The notes under the pieces were generated by a model. That model saw nothing but the letters and a program-made list of their open reading frames with translations, was not told the origin of the DNA and ran no database searches. A DNA stretch of 64,000 nucleotides, taken from the NCBI GenBank assembly GCA_012295275.1, contig CM022669.1, positions 8,549,989 through 8,613,988 of the forward strand. The letters are read 5' to 3'. Numbering within the stretch: the first letter of the stretch is position 1; every line of letters begins with the position of its first letter. The position numbers and the translations under genes are program-made. Below, one piece after another: positions 22,019 to 34,973 of this stretch. The DNA comes from Chrysomallon squamiferum. Its lineage: Eukaryota > Mollusca > Gastropoda > Neomphalida > Peltospiridae.

Positions 22019-23430
22019 TCTAAGATAATAGCTTTCAATTGTCATAACCATCTCATCATACACATATACATACATACTTATACACAGAGAAACACACAGA
22101 CACATACACACAGATACATACACACAGACACAAACACACAGACACATGCACACAGACACATAAACACCGATGCATACACTGCCAGTCCTTCATTTAAGTG
22201 TGTATATTTATATGTAGATATGTTATATAAAGTAACTCTAGTTACATTCTAAGATGATCTAAAGCCACATTCTACGCAACCGAAGACAAGACTCTATTGT
22301 TTCCTGTGCATTATCTCTACTAATTGCAACATTTATATCTATGTAAACAGTTACGACTGTCCTTATGACTGTTTTTGGTATTTCCTGTACAATATCTAAC
22401 AACTGACTGAAGTAAAACTCTAATTTCATGTGTGTTGGAATGTGTTTATATAACCATATTTTAAAGAGCGAAAGGTGTGTTATCTAACTGTGTCATTTGG
22501 AAAGAAGGGAACTTAGGATTTATAAGCATGTGTAAGTGACCATTGTATTAGTCATACATTGGTCGTTTCCTATTTCATTCTGCACCTTTCTTGTGTGTCT
22601 GTGTGTAATGTGTCTTTGTATGTATACCTATTTTTTTTATTTTGGATAAAAAGATATTTTTCTCATTCCAGTGATTCGAGCTAAAGTGGTGTGTTCTACT
22701 TTAGCCCTGAAATGTTTGCTAATAAGAGAGGATGAAAACACTTGAGACAGATATTGGGAATATAACATTGATTATTCCGATTGTACTTACATTCGGCAGT
22801 TCAGTCCGTTGCTGAGTTCAGTAGTACAATATCTGGATATCTCCTGTCGAATGTTTCAAGTAGGTGATAGACGGTTTTATTCTATATACATCGGCAGACA
22901 TTGTGGGGTATCTCTTCAGAAAGACACACATACACACACACACATACACACATACATTAAACTAACTGATTCGTGTTATTCGACAAGCACAGTGACAGTG
23001 GACAATCAACTGTCAGCCACTGTTTTGTTACATTAGAAATTTAAACAATTTCGTTAAACACTAATAAAACTGAACACTAAAACATCTGCTACTGAAATGA
23101 TGTGTCAAGATGTAACGAAATAAGCAGATTATTCTTTCACATGTTATGATTTACAACATTTTAGCTGTCAAATAATAATGAAATAATTTTTTTTTTTTTT
23201 TTTTTTTACATATAATATATAAATATTATTTATTAGAAAAAAGGTTTAAATAAGAATGTATTAAATATTCATGTGGTCAATCTAAATACATCTGAAAAAT
23301 TACGTCACTCAAAATACATACGGTATAGTTTAAAAATATGTTGGTGTCCAACGCACACAATGAATAGTTATGTTTAAAACGACAAGTGACCTAGCAGGAT
23401 TTTGTTATGCCGTCATTGCACATCTAGCAA
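22019..23430. other. Upstream region of copy C
   Basis: Direct repeat of 33024-34426 and inverted relative of 53110-54477. CA-type simple repeats at 22060-22170 and 22920-22960; no gene recognised. Confidence 0.65.
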
Positions 23431-23616
23431 CTTTGGTTGTCGATGGAATTTTAGCTTCATGTTATGACTTTGTCGATCACGACTTTGAACATTTCATCCT
23501 CACTCAATTCCGCTGGTTTCCGTGGCTTCTGGCAAGAAGACATATCTAGTCCAATAATAGAAGTAATGGATTATTTAGGCACGTTGCTGATTCCTGGAAA
23601 CATCGACTCAATGTGA
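23431..23616 (+). pseudogene. Decayed exon 6 fragment
   Basis: Starts inside the exon at TLVVDGILASC, then YDFVDHDFEHFILTQFRWFPWLL. It has lost the KPWQ codons, which shifts the frame, and still ends IDSM-stop. A direct-repeat twin lies at 34427-34613. Confidence 0.7.
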
Positions 23617-24339
23617 ATTGGCTAAGATCAGATTTTCTTCTTAGATCTTTGTTTTTACACTGGTACTGAGAGATATAATAAAATAAAGTCTGCTGACTGA
23701 AATCTGTTGATAACTTTTCAATTCTCAAAAAAAACAACAAAAACAAAAAAAAAACAGCATTTATTTATCCTTTAATGTATCATTCTATTTTTTAAAACTT
23801 CATTAATAATGCTTTTAAAATTATAGTTTGGTACGAATTACTCGATTACTGCTTTGTCTTCACACCAGTACTGACAGAGAAAATAATATGAATACGACAT
23901 ATGGTTAGGAAATATTTATTTAAAACACCAGCGTGTGCTGCTGTCTTCCTGTTTCAGTCTGTTTATTAGTTGTTTCTATGCAATACAGCAATGTTTCGTT
24001 TACAACCATGTTTCACTTCATTTCCTAATTCTTTAACGACCGTCTATTATTTATTTGTATGACTGTGTATTTGTGGAACATACATGCCTAATTCACTTTT
24101 GTTTGACGTGAATTCTAGGACATGTGTCTTTGTTGTACAATATTATTTATATATAAATCTTCAATGATTATATAATGTACATTCTTTTTTGTTTTTATAT
24201 TAACCATACGAATTTAAACCATGAAGGAGGTTGTTTCTTCATTGAACGTCATTGCAGCTTTTTTTATGTTTTGTTTTGTTTTTTTCTTTTTTATATATAT
24301 TATTTAAAGGTTTTAATACCAGTAAATATTTCATTACAG

Positions 24340-24563
24340 GTTTGTACGTACCAGTCACAGAGACAGGAACTCTTGTTGTCGATGGAATTTTAGCTTCATG
24401 TCATGGTTTCGTCGATCACCACTTTGAACACTTCATCCTCACTCCATTCCGCTGGTTTCCGTGGCTACTGGAACCTTGGCAAGAAGACGGATCTAGTCCA
24501 ATAATAGAAGGAATGAGATATCTGGGCACGTTGCTGATTCCTGGAAATGTCGACACAATGTGA
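24340..24563 (+). pseudogene. Orphan exon 6 (type I) on the right inverted arm
   Basis: A perfect 224-nt exon 6 with acceptor TTACAG, frame open from LYVPVTETGT through ASCHGFV to GNVDTM and stop. The preceding text is type I intron 5, which starts abruptly near 23972 with no exon 5. It is the inverted twin of exon 6 of copy C and marks where the duplicated block was cut. Confidence 0.75.
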
Positions 24564-26550
24564 ACTTGATCAAATCTTATTTGTTTCTTAGATTTTGTCT
24601 TTACGCCGATATTGAGTTTGAAAATAAAATCCAGTGTGCAGTTTGACATCTTCTGATAACTTTTTAATTCGGATAAAAATAGTATACTCTCATTTAATTG
24701 TGGTATAAGCAAGATTCGTTAGTATATAGAGAGATACACAGACAGACACACACATAAAGTTTCAAACACACAGATACACACATATAATTTTAGGAATCAT
24801 AAAATTATAAAAATTTCTTTTGTCATGATATTATGGAATGTATTTGGGTTTTTTTCTTTTCATTGGAAAATTGCTTTGACATAAGGTTAAGACGTAACTG
24901 CATAAAATAACTTTATCATAAATGTTTATACATTTGTTAATTTATAGAAGAAAATGAATGCAGATTCGATGAAAAAATAAAAATGAACTCAAATCTAAAT
25001 TTCTAACAATCAGTCAATAATAAGGAATATAGATTTTGAAAAATAAAACTTTTCTGGATGTTTTATTCAAGTCATGTAGCTTAGTATGATTCGCATAATC
25101 ACCGATACAGAAGAAAACAGATCAATTAAGAAAATAATCATAAGCCTAGAACAAATTACAACCAGATTTCTTTTCGATCTTTCTGGTTATGCTATTTTTT
25201 TGTTTAACTTCTAGTGAACTACGCTTCTCACTTTTCGTTGAAACAACTCGGTTATTCTTTGACTATAAAATAAATTTCTATCATGAAAAAGCTCACTGCT
25301 GGGATTGATGTTAATTGAAACTTAAACTTTTGTAAATAAAAAATATACGACAAGATTTATGCAGAAACTCGTTCTACAAACATTATCATCTATCCTTGGA
25401 TTATTATAATGAATTTCTGAAAAAAAAAAAAAAAAAATCATTAATGTATGTATTTCATTCTGTCAAATATAAATAAAACTAATATTGTGCTGAGAAATGT
25501 GAAGCTGACGAACGTGGAAGAAGCACAATAAATAGTTTTAGAACTAAAATTTAAATTTACTTGCATTTAGAATTAGTTCCAAAACAATCAGTTTTACGTG
25601 TACGGTAGTGCCTATCAAGTATACACACACCACGTTTGTGTACATATGTGTATAGTCCTGTATTTTATTATTTTCATTTATAAGTATGAATAGATTCAAA
25701 TGGAGAAGTGGACGAACTGAAAAACAAACAAACAAACAAATAAATAAATAAATAAATAAATAATAATAATATTAATAATAATAATAAGGATAATAAAGCA
25801 TAATCGAAATTTTTTAAGATAGCTTTTGATCATTTCAGAATACTGATAGACGTAGGTATAGTCAAATGCATTCTTACAAACATAATGTAGACACACATAC
25901 ACACATCCCAAGATGCGATCTGTGATAATTTGTTTGTTCGTCTGTTTGCTCGTGTGAGAATTGTACTTTTAACAGAACACCAGCGTTACCCAGAATAATA
26001 ACATAGTATATAATTTATTAAAGTGCATGACTGATCGAAATGCTATTGAAATTTTTGAAGTAAAGAACACTGGAAAGAAAAATTTTAATTATTAGTTTGT
26101 TGCTATCCAAAACAAATCTGATTTATAGACTGGTAACACACTGGTAGTTCTTGTCATGAAAATAAAGTGAGATTATTTTATTTATTTTTTTTGTACCTTT
26201 GTCGAGTTCTTAAATTCGGCCATCAGTTGTGACGATTCATGTCATCGCCGGGAGAAATATTTTGTAAAGTCACAGTTCGGTGAACATTTAAAAAAATTAC
26301 AAATACAAGTTTATCAGTGTTGTTGCCTCTGAATAATAATTCGTTTGCATTGTTTGTTTTAAATATTTAGAGAATTCTATAGCCTTTGTGGACTTTTGTT
26401 TTGTTTATTTCTGTTGACGAATTCTCGTCTCTTCGTCACGTCCAAGCAAAGTCAAATGCTGAAAAAAACTATTAAATACCACGAAGTGCCGATCAAGGTT
26501 TTGTATTATCATACGACTAGAATAAGAAGACGAGGCTAGCTTGAGCAACT

Positions 26551-27231
26551 GCATACATTTCTTACATTTTAATGTATTACAAAAGAAAATACCATATTAT
26601 ATATTACACTGTCAGACTGTTTATCTTTCTCTGTATACATTTCTTACATTTTAATATGTTATAAAAGAAAATACCATATTATATATTACACTGTCAGACT
26701 GTTTATCTTTCTCTGCATACATTTCTTACATTTTAATATATTATAAAAGAAAATACCATATTACACTGTCAGACTGTTTATCTTTCTCTGCATACATTTC
26801 TTACATTTTAATGTATTTTTAAAAAAATACCATATTATACATTACACTGTCAGACTGTTTATCTTTCTCTGTATACATTTCTTACATTTTAATGTATTAT
26901 AAAAGTAAATACCATATTATACATTACACTGTCAGACTGTTTATCTTTCTCTGTATACATTTCTTACATTTTAATGTATTATAAAAGAAAATACAATATT
27001 ATATATTACACTGTCAGACTGTTTATCTTTTTCTGCATACATTTCTTACATTTTAATATATTATAAAAGAAAATACCATATTATATTATAAAAGAAAATA
27101 CCATATTATATATTACACTGTCAGACTGTTTATCTTTCTCTGTTTACATTTCTTACATTTTAATATATTATAAAAGAAAATACCATATTATATATTACAC
27201 TGTCAGACTGTTTATCTTTTTCTGTATACAT
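26551..27231 (-). repeat. 82-bp minisatellite, about 8 units, inverted
   Basis: Reverse complement of the array at 14.8-16.5 kb, in the opposite inverted-repeat arm; contains one partial unit near 27.08 kb. Confidence 0.93.
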
Positions 27232-27859
27232 ACAAGTTTAAACAGAGACAAAAAGGCAAAACAAATACCAGACTTAAAGGGAAAATATTGATCGTGACAA
27301 ATAAAATATTATGCGTTGTTATAAGAATTTTTTTTTACAGACTTCTAATTAGAGAATAAAATGAAAAGTAATAGTGAATTGTAGATTAATGCCATATTGC
27401 TTCTGTTTCACAGTTCTCTGTTAATGCAAGTGAAACGTTATTGAATCTTTTTTTAATTGGAAATCGAGAGTAACTGCATACAGAAACAAAATACTTCATG
27501 AAAATAACTCTTACAGGGACAAAACCCGTTCATTGCTAATTACGAGAAAAGCTAGTTATTACAGAGACAAAGAATCGCGTAACTTTCGTTTTGAAAAATG
27601 TTGAATTCTTGTATGAAAAAGTTTTACCGCTGAAGTAATCATTCCTGTAACGCATTTTCAGAAGGACATTAATTCTGGTTACCTATTTCTGCATATTCGT
27701 ATATACTCCGTCAAAAGACAGTCAGCATTCTCGAGTTAGGAACAAACTTGTCCAAACCACGAGACAAAACATTCGTGAACACCGTGTGTCTGAATGTTTC
27801 TACAAAATATCACATCTTAACTTTTTCCTACACCACTGATCCACATCACAGAAAAAACA

Positions 27860-27922
27860 AATACAAATACCAGATCATCTGTCATTGTGATGTGATTTCC
27901 TTTTTCTGTCAACAAAGCTTTT
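27860..27922 (-). pseudogene. Degenerate exon 4 fragment, inverted-repeat twin
   Basis: Reverse-complement counterpart of the fragment at 14.05 kb, with the same missing His codon, so the lesion predates duplication of the arm. Confidence 0.65.
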
Positions 27923-28258
27923 ACGCAAACACACATATCTCAGTTAACAAAACCAAAATAACAAAAGCAAAGTATTCTTAATAATGAGAACAATTAATGC
28001 CCTTGACAAATGGGAAAAAATTATATTAAATAAAATAATAATAATAATAAAATAATGCTAAAGGAAAGGAAACAATTGAACGATCTCATTTAGTTTAATA
28101 TAATATTATACTTCTTCTTGTTGTTCTATTCTTCTATAATTTCATTTTTTTGTATTTTATTATTTGTTTTATGTTTTCATATTTACGAATGAAAGTATAT
28201 TTTGAATCAGTCTATATGCGTTTGTGTGAGTGAATGTGTGTGTGGGATATAGCGAGAC

Positions 28259-28364
<106 letters not shown>

Positions 28365-28404
28365 ACTAAAACAGATACAAAATGTACAGTATTAAACGAA
28401 TTAC

Positions 28405-28447
28405 CAAATAATAGCAAAATAGCGAACAAGAAAATAATAACATCCAT
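28405..28447 (-). pseudogene. Orphan signal-peptide exon 1 (type III) on the right inverted arm
   Basis: MDVIIFLFAILLLF with an intact donor; twin of the exon at 13524 in the opposite inverted-repeat arm, with one residue difference. Confidence 0.6.
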
Positions 28448-28500
28448 GTCCTGTTCTCTACGTAAAAAACACTCTTCACTTTACATATTTAAATATCATT

Positions 28501-28737
28501 CAGATCTGTCCTTCATTTAAATACACTGAATATTATGCATTAATTCTACACATGGAACTGTCATTCTGATTGATGTTTCGTCATCTGATTCTGACACGAA
28601 TACGCATACTCAAAATCAGGAACTGGTTATGACAATTCAAAGCTATCATACAGATGATGAGACATCAATCAGAATGACAGTTCCATGTATAGAATTAATA
28701 TATAATATTCAGTGTATTTAAATGAAGGGCTGATCTG
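28501..28737. mobile_element. Foldback element, second copy
   Basis: Reverse-complement counterpart of the 13.2-kb element, in the right inverted-repeat arm. Confidence 0.6.
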
Positions 28738-29405
28738 TACTTCATTAATAAAAATGTATGATAAAATTATTGTATAGCTTTTCCAGTAAAGTCTAAACCT
28801 TGTGTGAGAAAAATTTCGATATGAAAACAGACAAACAGAAAAGTTCCAGTACATAATAAAAAAAAAAAAAACTTTTAATAACTGTGTTATTCGAAAAAAA
28901 ATAATAACATATATACGTATATGTATGAGTGCTTCTGCATGTGAGTATGTGCGTATCGGTGATATCTGTGTGTGTGTGAGTGTGTGCGTGTGTTTATTTC
29001 AAAACCATATTTATACCCTTCATGTACGAAAATAGTCGCACCACTTTTATCAGGCAAAATTGTCACAATCGTTTAGCCCACATACATATTTATAGACACA
29101 TAGAGAGTTTCATGCATGCCAGATCTGTTACTCACACGTACCTGTAACATTTTCACAAACTTAAACGTCAGACATGCACTGTTCATGAGCACTGTAACAG
29201 ATTTAAGAACGATGTTTCAAAAAATATTTTATACATTAACGGATGACACTTAGAGGATAATTAAACAATTTTATAACCAGTTCGCTATGTTTTTGTGAAT
29301 TAAAAAGTTATCAACAGATTTCAGTCTACATACTTTTTTTTTTATTTTCTCTCACAATATCGGTGTAAAGACAAAATCTAAGAAGAAAATCGGATTTTAG
29401 CCAAT

Positions 29406-31398
29406 TCACATTGAGTCAATGTTTCCAGGAATCAGCAACGTACCCAGATATCTCATTCCTTCTATTATTGGACTAGATCCGTCTTCTTGCCAAGGTTTCA
29501 GTAGCCACGGAAACCAGCGGAATGGAGTGAGGACGAAGTGTTCAAAGTCGTGATCGACGAAACCATGACATGAAGCAAAAATTCCATCCGTAATAATAGT
29601 TCCAGTGTCTGTGAGTGGTACGTACAAACCTGTCAAGAAATGTTATTGGTATTAATATCTACAAGTAGCTGAGAAACACCTGACATACGATACATGAGTA
29701 CATACGAGAAATAACTTCGTACAAGAAATGGGTATTGATGTAAAACACCCACAATGCGGAAGATTAAACACTTATGTATATAATATATATATATACATAG
29801 AAAGCTGCATACAAACAGAAATAACAATATATAAAAATAGTGAGGTACAAGCAACAGATGCTTAGCTACAGTAGTAATTGAAGGGCTGTGGTTGTAGCAG
29901 TAGCTGAACAATAACAACTGTTGGTTTTGGTGATAACGGCGTTAGTAATGTAGGTTGTTGTAATATGACTAGGAAAACTTGTAGCAATAGCGGTAGTAGT
30001 AGTAGTACTAGTACTATAACTAGTAGTAGCAGTACTCCTAGCAATTAATGTTATTATTAGTTCTAATAGTGATAGTAGTAGTAGTACTAGTAGTAGTAAT
30101 AGAAGTAGCAGGACTCGTAGCAATTAATGTGTTTCTATTATTAGTTGTAATAGTAGCAGTAGTAGGACTAGTAGTAGCGGTCTTAGTGTGGTGATGATAG
30201 TAACGGTAACCGCACCTTCTTTCTCGGACAAAGATATTTCCACGACTCGCTCTGGACAAAGACCACTTGAACACGACCGGGAAGAGAAAACGTAGTCACC
30301 TCGTTCCACAAACAACGAAAACCTGAAAGATTTCAACATGATAAAATAAACAACCAGTATTCACAGGAATGACAAATATTTTACTTTATGATAAATTTAA
30401 ATGCCTTTGTTATTTTAAGTATTGGCTGATTTAACCTATAACTGCTTATAACTGTCGAGGAAGGGAGAAGGTGTATTTGACGTGTGGAATATATGACACT
30501 TGTAAAAGCAACACGGTACAGCGTAAAAAAATAATCATTTAGATTCACATTCTCAATCAAGCGAGTCGAGATTCTGAAATTCATACGCCATGTCAGTGAC
30601 AGCAGTCGTATAGACAACACATTATATTTGTGGTGGAAATCTTGCGAGATCAGATGTTTTGGTTTATCGTACACTTCGTTTGTTGACGGGTGTAAGTTAA
30701 AATGGCACTTCAACAACTGATCATTCATTCCACCAAAAAACACACTACTGCCGAACCACAATACGAGTTCATCACAGCCGAGCTGAGGAAGCAATCTGAG
30801 ATTATTTCTAGAATGTAACAAGCCTTAACTTCGTCAAAGAAAAGATACAAACCTAGCTTGCATTTCAGTAGATCTGTTGTTCTTAGACACAAATATCAGA
30901 TGGTCGTCTGTCATGGTGATGTGATTTCCGTTTTCTGTTGTCAACGTTCGAAAGGTGGAATTCGTGTTAGGCTTTCGTTTTATAAAAGTTTTTACTTCTG
31001 AAAATATCCTCTTACCATTTTCAACTAAAAAACAACGTGTTTTGAATCTTTGTCATTTTCGTCTTAGCAAACGTCGAGAAATTAATAATTTTCAAACGAT
31101 TAATTTCTGAATGTTTACTACTGTTTTCAATGACGTTTATATTGTTTTCCTAGAAATTAAGATTAGAACAAATCCAGCGTGAAAAATACGTGAGTTAAGA
31201 AGAAAAATATCAGGACACGTACTTTAGAGATCCTAACAAAATATTCCTACTAGTATAAAACAAAACTGATTCAAATTTTGCACAATTTAGGACTATACAC
31301 TGTTTTGCATTTTCGGAAGACAAAATTTCTAGGGCTTCAATGTAGGTATTATTTTTCGCTAATCAGTTCTAAGGAAAAATAGAATAAGCAAAATTTTA

Positions 31399-31437
<39 letters not shown>

Positions 31438-31482
31438 TAATAATAATAATATTAATAAAAATAATAATAATAATTATTATTA

Positions 31483-31540
<58 letters not shown>

Positions 31541-32916
31541 TGTAATCAGAAATCACTCATTTAGGTAAGTACCCGTTAGAACTTTATTTCCTGCTTTGAG
31601 ATGCCTCATTTTTATTGCTGACCCATCTTCAAGCTGTAGCTGACTATCACCATAGAAACAGCAATCTTTACAGCATTTATTTGGTCCCCATAACTCATCA
31701 CAACCGCATTTGCATTCACTTTTGGGTGTATGTCTGGGAGCTTTTTCCAACAAGGTTTTACAGTCACAGAGTGACATCTAATAATTTACAAAATAAATTA
31801 ACGAAATGTTTCCTATAACATATTCTGATTTTTATTTATTTGTATCAAATATTCTCGAAAAGCGGACATTCGTAGTAACTGTTCTGATAATAATTTTTTA
31901 TGTAATGAATTCCAGATGTTGACGATCGCAATAAATAAAATATTTTCAAAATGACATATGTAAATGTGTTTTATGTACATATATATGTATACATGTGTAT
32001 ATGTACATATGTATGTATGAATGTATGTATGTGTTTATGTATAAAATCAGCACTATCAGAGACATTCACACTCACACACACACACACACACACAAACAGA
32101 GCAAGAGAGATGTTACAGTATTTATAAATCTTGTCTACACATAATTTACAGATTTTATTTAGCTAACGAAGTTGGATAAAAAGATTATAAACTATGGCAA
32201 ATAAAATAAATGAAAGTATACATACATCGACCGATTCTGCTATAAGAAAGAGAAAAACAAAAGAGAAATAAAATCAAACTTATAACTAAAATATCATATT
32301 GCCTATAATATTACATTGTACTTTAGACCGTCAAGGATAATATCATATTATACATTTCATTGTTAAATAAAATTCCATATTTTGTATTTCATTATCAAAC
32401 GAAGTAGATTATATTAGCAAAGAAAATTAAATTGTATTTTACATTATCAAAGAAATTACCATATTGCGTATTTCGTTATCAAAAGCCATTCATGTTAAAA
32501 AAGTACTTTATCAACGAAAACAAAGCACTGTACTTTGAAAACAGACGAATTCACGAAATGAAAACGGGGAAGAGTTAGATAATGATAATAATTTAAAGAG
32601 ACTGAAGTTGGAGAGAGAAAAAATAGAAAAGAAAGATAAAATATCACGTGTTGTATCTATGAGCACTGGAGACTCGTAGTCAAAGAGGAAACGAGTAAAT
32701 TGTAGTGAATTATGAATTTACTACCACACACCACGACAGGCTCTTCTCAATTGCCATCTGCTTGATTTGCTGAAAATGAATTTTTACGTAAATTTCTTCA
32801 ACGGTTAAAAACAATGTTAGTAAAGTATTAATCGAAATACCTGGTGACAGCAAAACAGCGAAAAAGAAAATTATAATGCCCATGTCTTGTTTCCTTCTGA
32901 AAATCACTCCTTGCAT
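29406..32916 (-). CDS. Copy D: secreted Hog (Hint) protein, type II
   Basis: Exons in gene order are 32916-32841, 32239-32226 (14-nt microexon), 31777-31573, 31024-30853, 30322-30216 and 29629-29406. The frame is open for 265 residues from the ATG at 32916, or 254 from the ATG at 32883. The longer start adds a basic n-region (RRKQD) before MGIIIFFFAVLLSP, and all three type II genes keep it. The microexon adds AESVD and the mature segment begins MSLCDC. The cysteine-rich part has 8 Cys and abuts the Hint Cys directly (DCCFYGD). Hint keeps TDDH and ASC and has Lys at the Hedgehog Asp position. Intron 3 holds an AAT/ATT palindromic array and intron 5 an AGT array. This is the best intact type II gene and the parent-like partner of copy C. 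Confidence 0.82.
29985..30190. repeat. AGT-rich trinucleotide array, copy D intron 5
   Basis: Shorter mirror of the copy B array. Copy G has a still shorter one at 57285-57350. Confidence 0.88.
31399..31540. repeat. AAT/ATT palindromic array, copy D intron 3
   Basis: Same position and structure as in copy C, with a few interruptions. Confidence 0.9.
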
Positions 32917-32934
32917 CGCATGTTAAATATCATT

Positions 32935-33023
32935 CAGATCTGTCCTTCATTTAAATACACTGAATATTATACATTAATTCTATACATGGAACTGTCATTC
33001 TGACTGATATCTCATCATCTGAT
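32935..33023 (-). repeat. Solo foldback arm at the promoter of copy D
   Basis: Same single arm and spacing as in copy C. Confidence 0.6.
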
Positions 33024-34426
33024 TCTAAGATAATAGCTTTCAATTGTCATAACCATCTCGTCATACACATACACATACATACTTATACACAGAGAAACAC
33101 ACAGACACATACACACAGATACATACACACAGACACAAACACACAGACACATGCACACAGACACATAAACACCGATGCATACACTGCCAGTCCTTCATTT
33201 AAGTGTGTATATTTATATGTAGATATGTTATATAAAGTAACTCTAGTTACATTCTAAGATGATCTAAAGCCACATTCTACGCAACCGTAGACAAGACTCT
33301 ATTGTTTCCTGTGCATTATCTCTACTAATTGCAACATTTATATCTATGTAAACAGTTACGACTGTCCTTATGACTGTTTTTGGTATTTCCTGTACAATAT
33401 CTAACAACTGACTGAAGTAAAACTCTAATTTCATGTGTGTTGGAATCTGTTTATATAACCATATTTTAAAGAGCGAAAGGTGTGTTATCTAACTGTGTCA
33501 TTTGGAAAGAAGGGAACTTAGGATTTATAAGCATGTGTAAGTGACCATTGTATTAGTCATACATTGGTCGTTTCCTATTTCATTCTGCACCTTTCTTGTG
33601 TGTCTGTGTGTAATGTGTCTTTGTATGTATACCTATTTTTTTTATTTTGGATAAAAATACATTTTTCTCATTCCAGTGATACGAGCTAAAGTGGTGTGTT
33701 CTACTTTATCCCTGAAATGTTTGCTAATAAGAGAGGATGAAAACACTTGAGACAGATATTGGGAATATAACATTGATTATTCCGATTGTACTTACATTCG
33801 GCAGTTCAGTCCGTTGCTGAGTTCAGTAGTACAATATCTGGATATTTCCTGTCGAATGTTTCAAGTAGGTGATAGACGGTTTTATTCTATATACATCGGC
33901 AGACATTGTGGGGTATCTCTGCAGAAAGACACACATACACACATACACACATACATTAAACTAACTGATTCGTGTTATTCGACAAGCACAGTGACAGTGG
34001 ACAATCAACTGTCAGCCACTGTTTTGTTACATTAGAAATTTAAACAATTTCGTTAAACACTAATAAAACTGAACACTAAAACATCTGCTACTGAAATGAT
34101 GTGTCAAGATGTAACGAAATAAGCAGATTATTCTTTCACATGTTATGATTTACAACATTTTAGCTGTCAAATAATAATGAAATAATTTTTTTTTTTTTTT
34201 TTTTACATATAATATATAAATATTATTTATTAGAAAAAAGGTTTAAATAAGAATGTATTAAATATTCATGTGGTCAATCTAAATAAATCTGAAAAATTAC
34301 GTCATTCAAAATACATACGGTATAGTTTAAAAATATGTTGGTGTCCAACGCACACAATGAATAGTTATGTTTAAAACGACAAGTGACCTAGCAGGATTTT
34401 ATTATGCCGTCATTGCACATCTAGCA

Positions 34427-34613
34427 ACTTTGGTTGTCGATGGAATTTTAGCTTCATGTTATGACTTTGTCGATCACGACTTTGAACATTTCATCCTCAT
34501 TCAATTCCGCTGGTTTCCGTGGCTTCTGGCAAGAAGACATATCTAGTCCAATAATAGAAGTAATGGATTATTTAGGCACGTTGCTGATTCCTGGAAACAT
34601 CGACTCAATGTGA
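34427..34613 (+). pseudogene. Decayed exon 6 fragment, direct-repeat twin
   Basis: Same truncated, frameshifted exon 6 relic as at 23.4 kb, in the second copy of the 4.7-kb direct duplication. Confidence 0.7.
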
Positions 34614-34973
34614 ATTGGCTAAGATCAGATTTTCTTCTTAGATCTTTGTTTTTACACTGGTACTGAGAGATATAATAAAATAAAGTCTGCTGACTGAAAT
34701 CTGTTGATAACTTTTCAATTCAAAAAAAAAAAAAAAAAAAAAAAAAACAAAAAACAAAAAAACAGCATTTATTTATCCTTTAATGTATCATTCTATTTTT
34801 TAAAACTTCATTAATACTGCTTTTAAATTATAGTTTGGTACGAATTACTCGATTACTGCTTTTGTCTTCACACCAGTACTGAGAGAGAAAATAATATGAA
34901 TACGACACATGGTTAGGAAATATTTATTTCAAACACCAGCGTGTCCTGCTGTCTTCCTGTTTCAGTCTGATTA

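Larger units (their letters stand above)
30322..34973 (+). repeat. Second copy of the 4.7-kb direct duplication
   Basis: Contains exons 4 to 1 of copy D, its upstream region and the second decayed exon 6. Homology stops near CCTGTTTCAGTCTG. Confidence 0.85.

Noticed and set aside
27748-27981. 78-codon frame in the right arm
   Set aside because: It runs antisense-frame across the degenerate exon 4 relic, and its mirror carries indels.
30381-30821. 146-codon frame beginning MLHSRNNLRLLPQLGCDELV in intron 4 of type II genes
   Set aside because: It lies between exons 4 and 5, is broken by stops or indels in copies B and G, and shows no domain.
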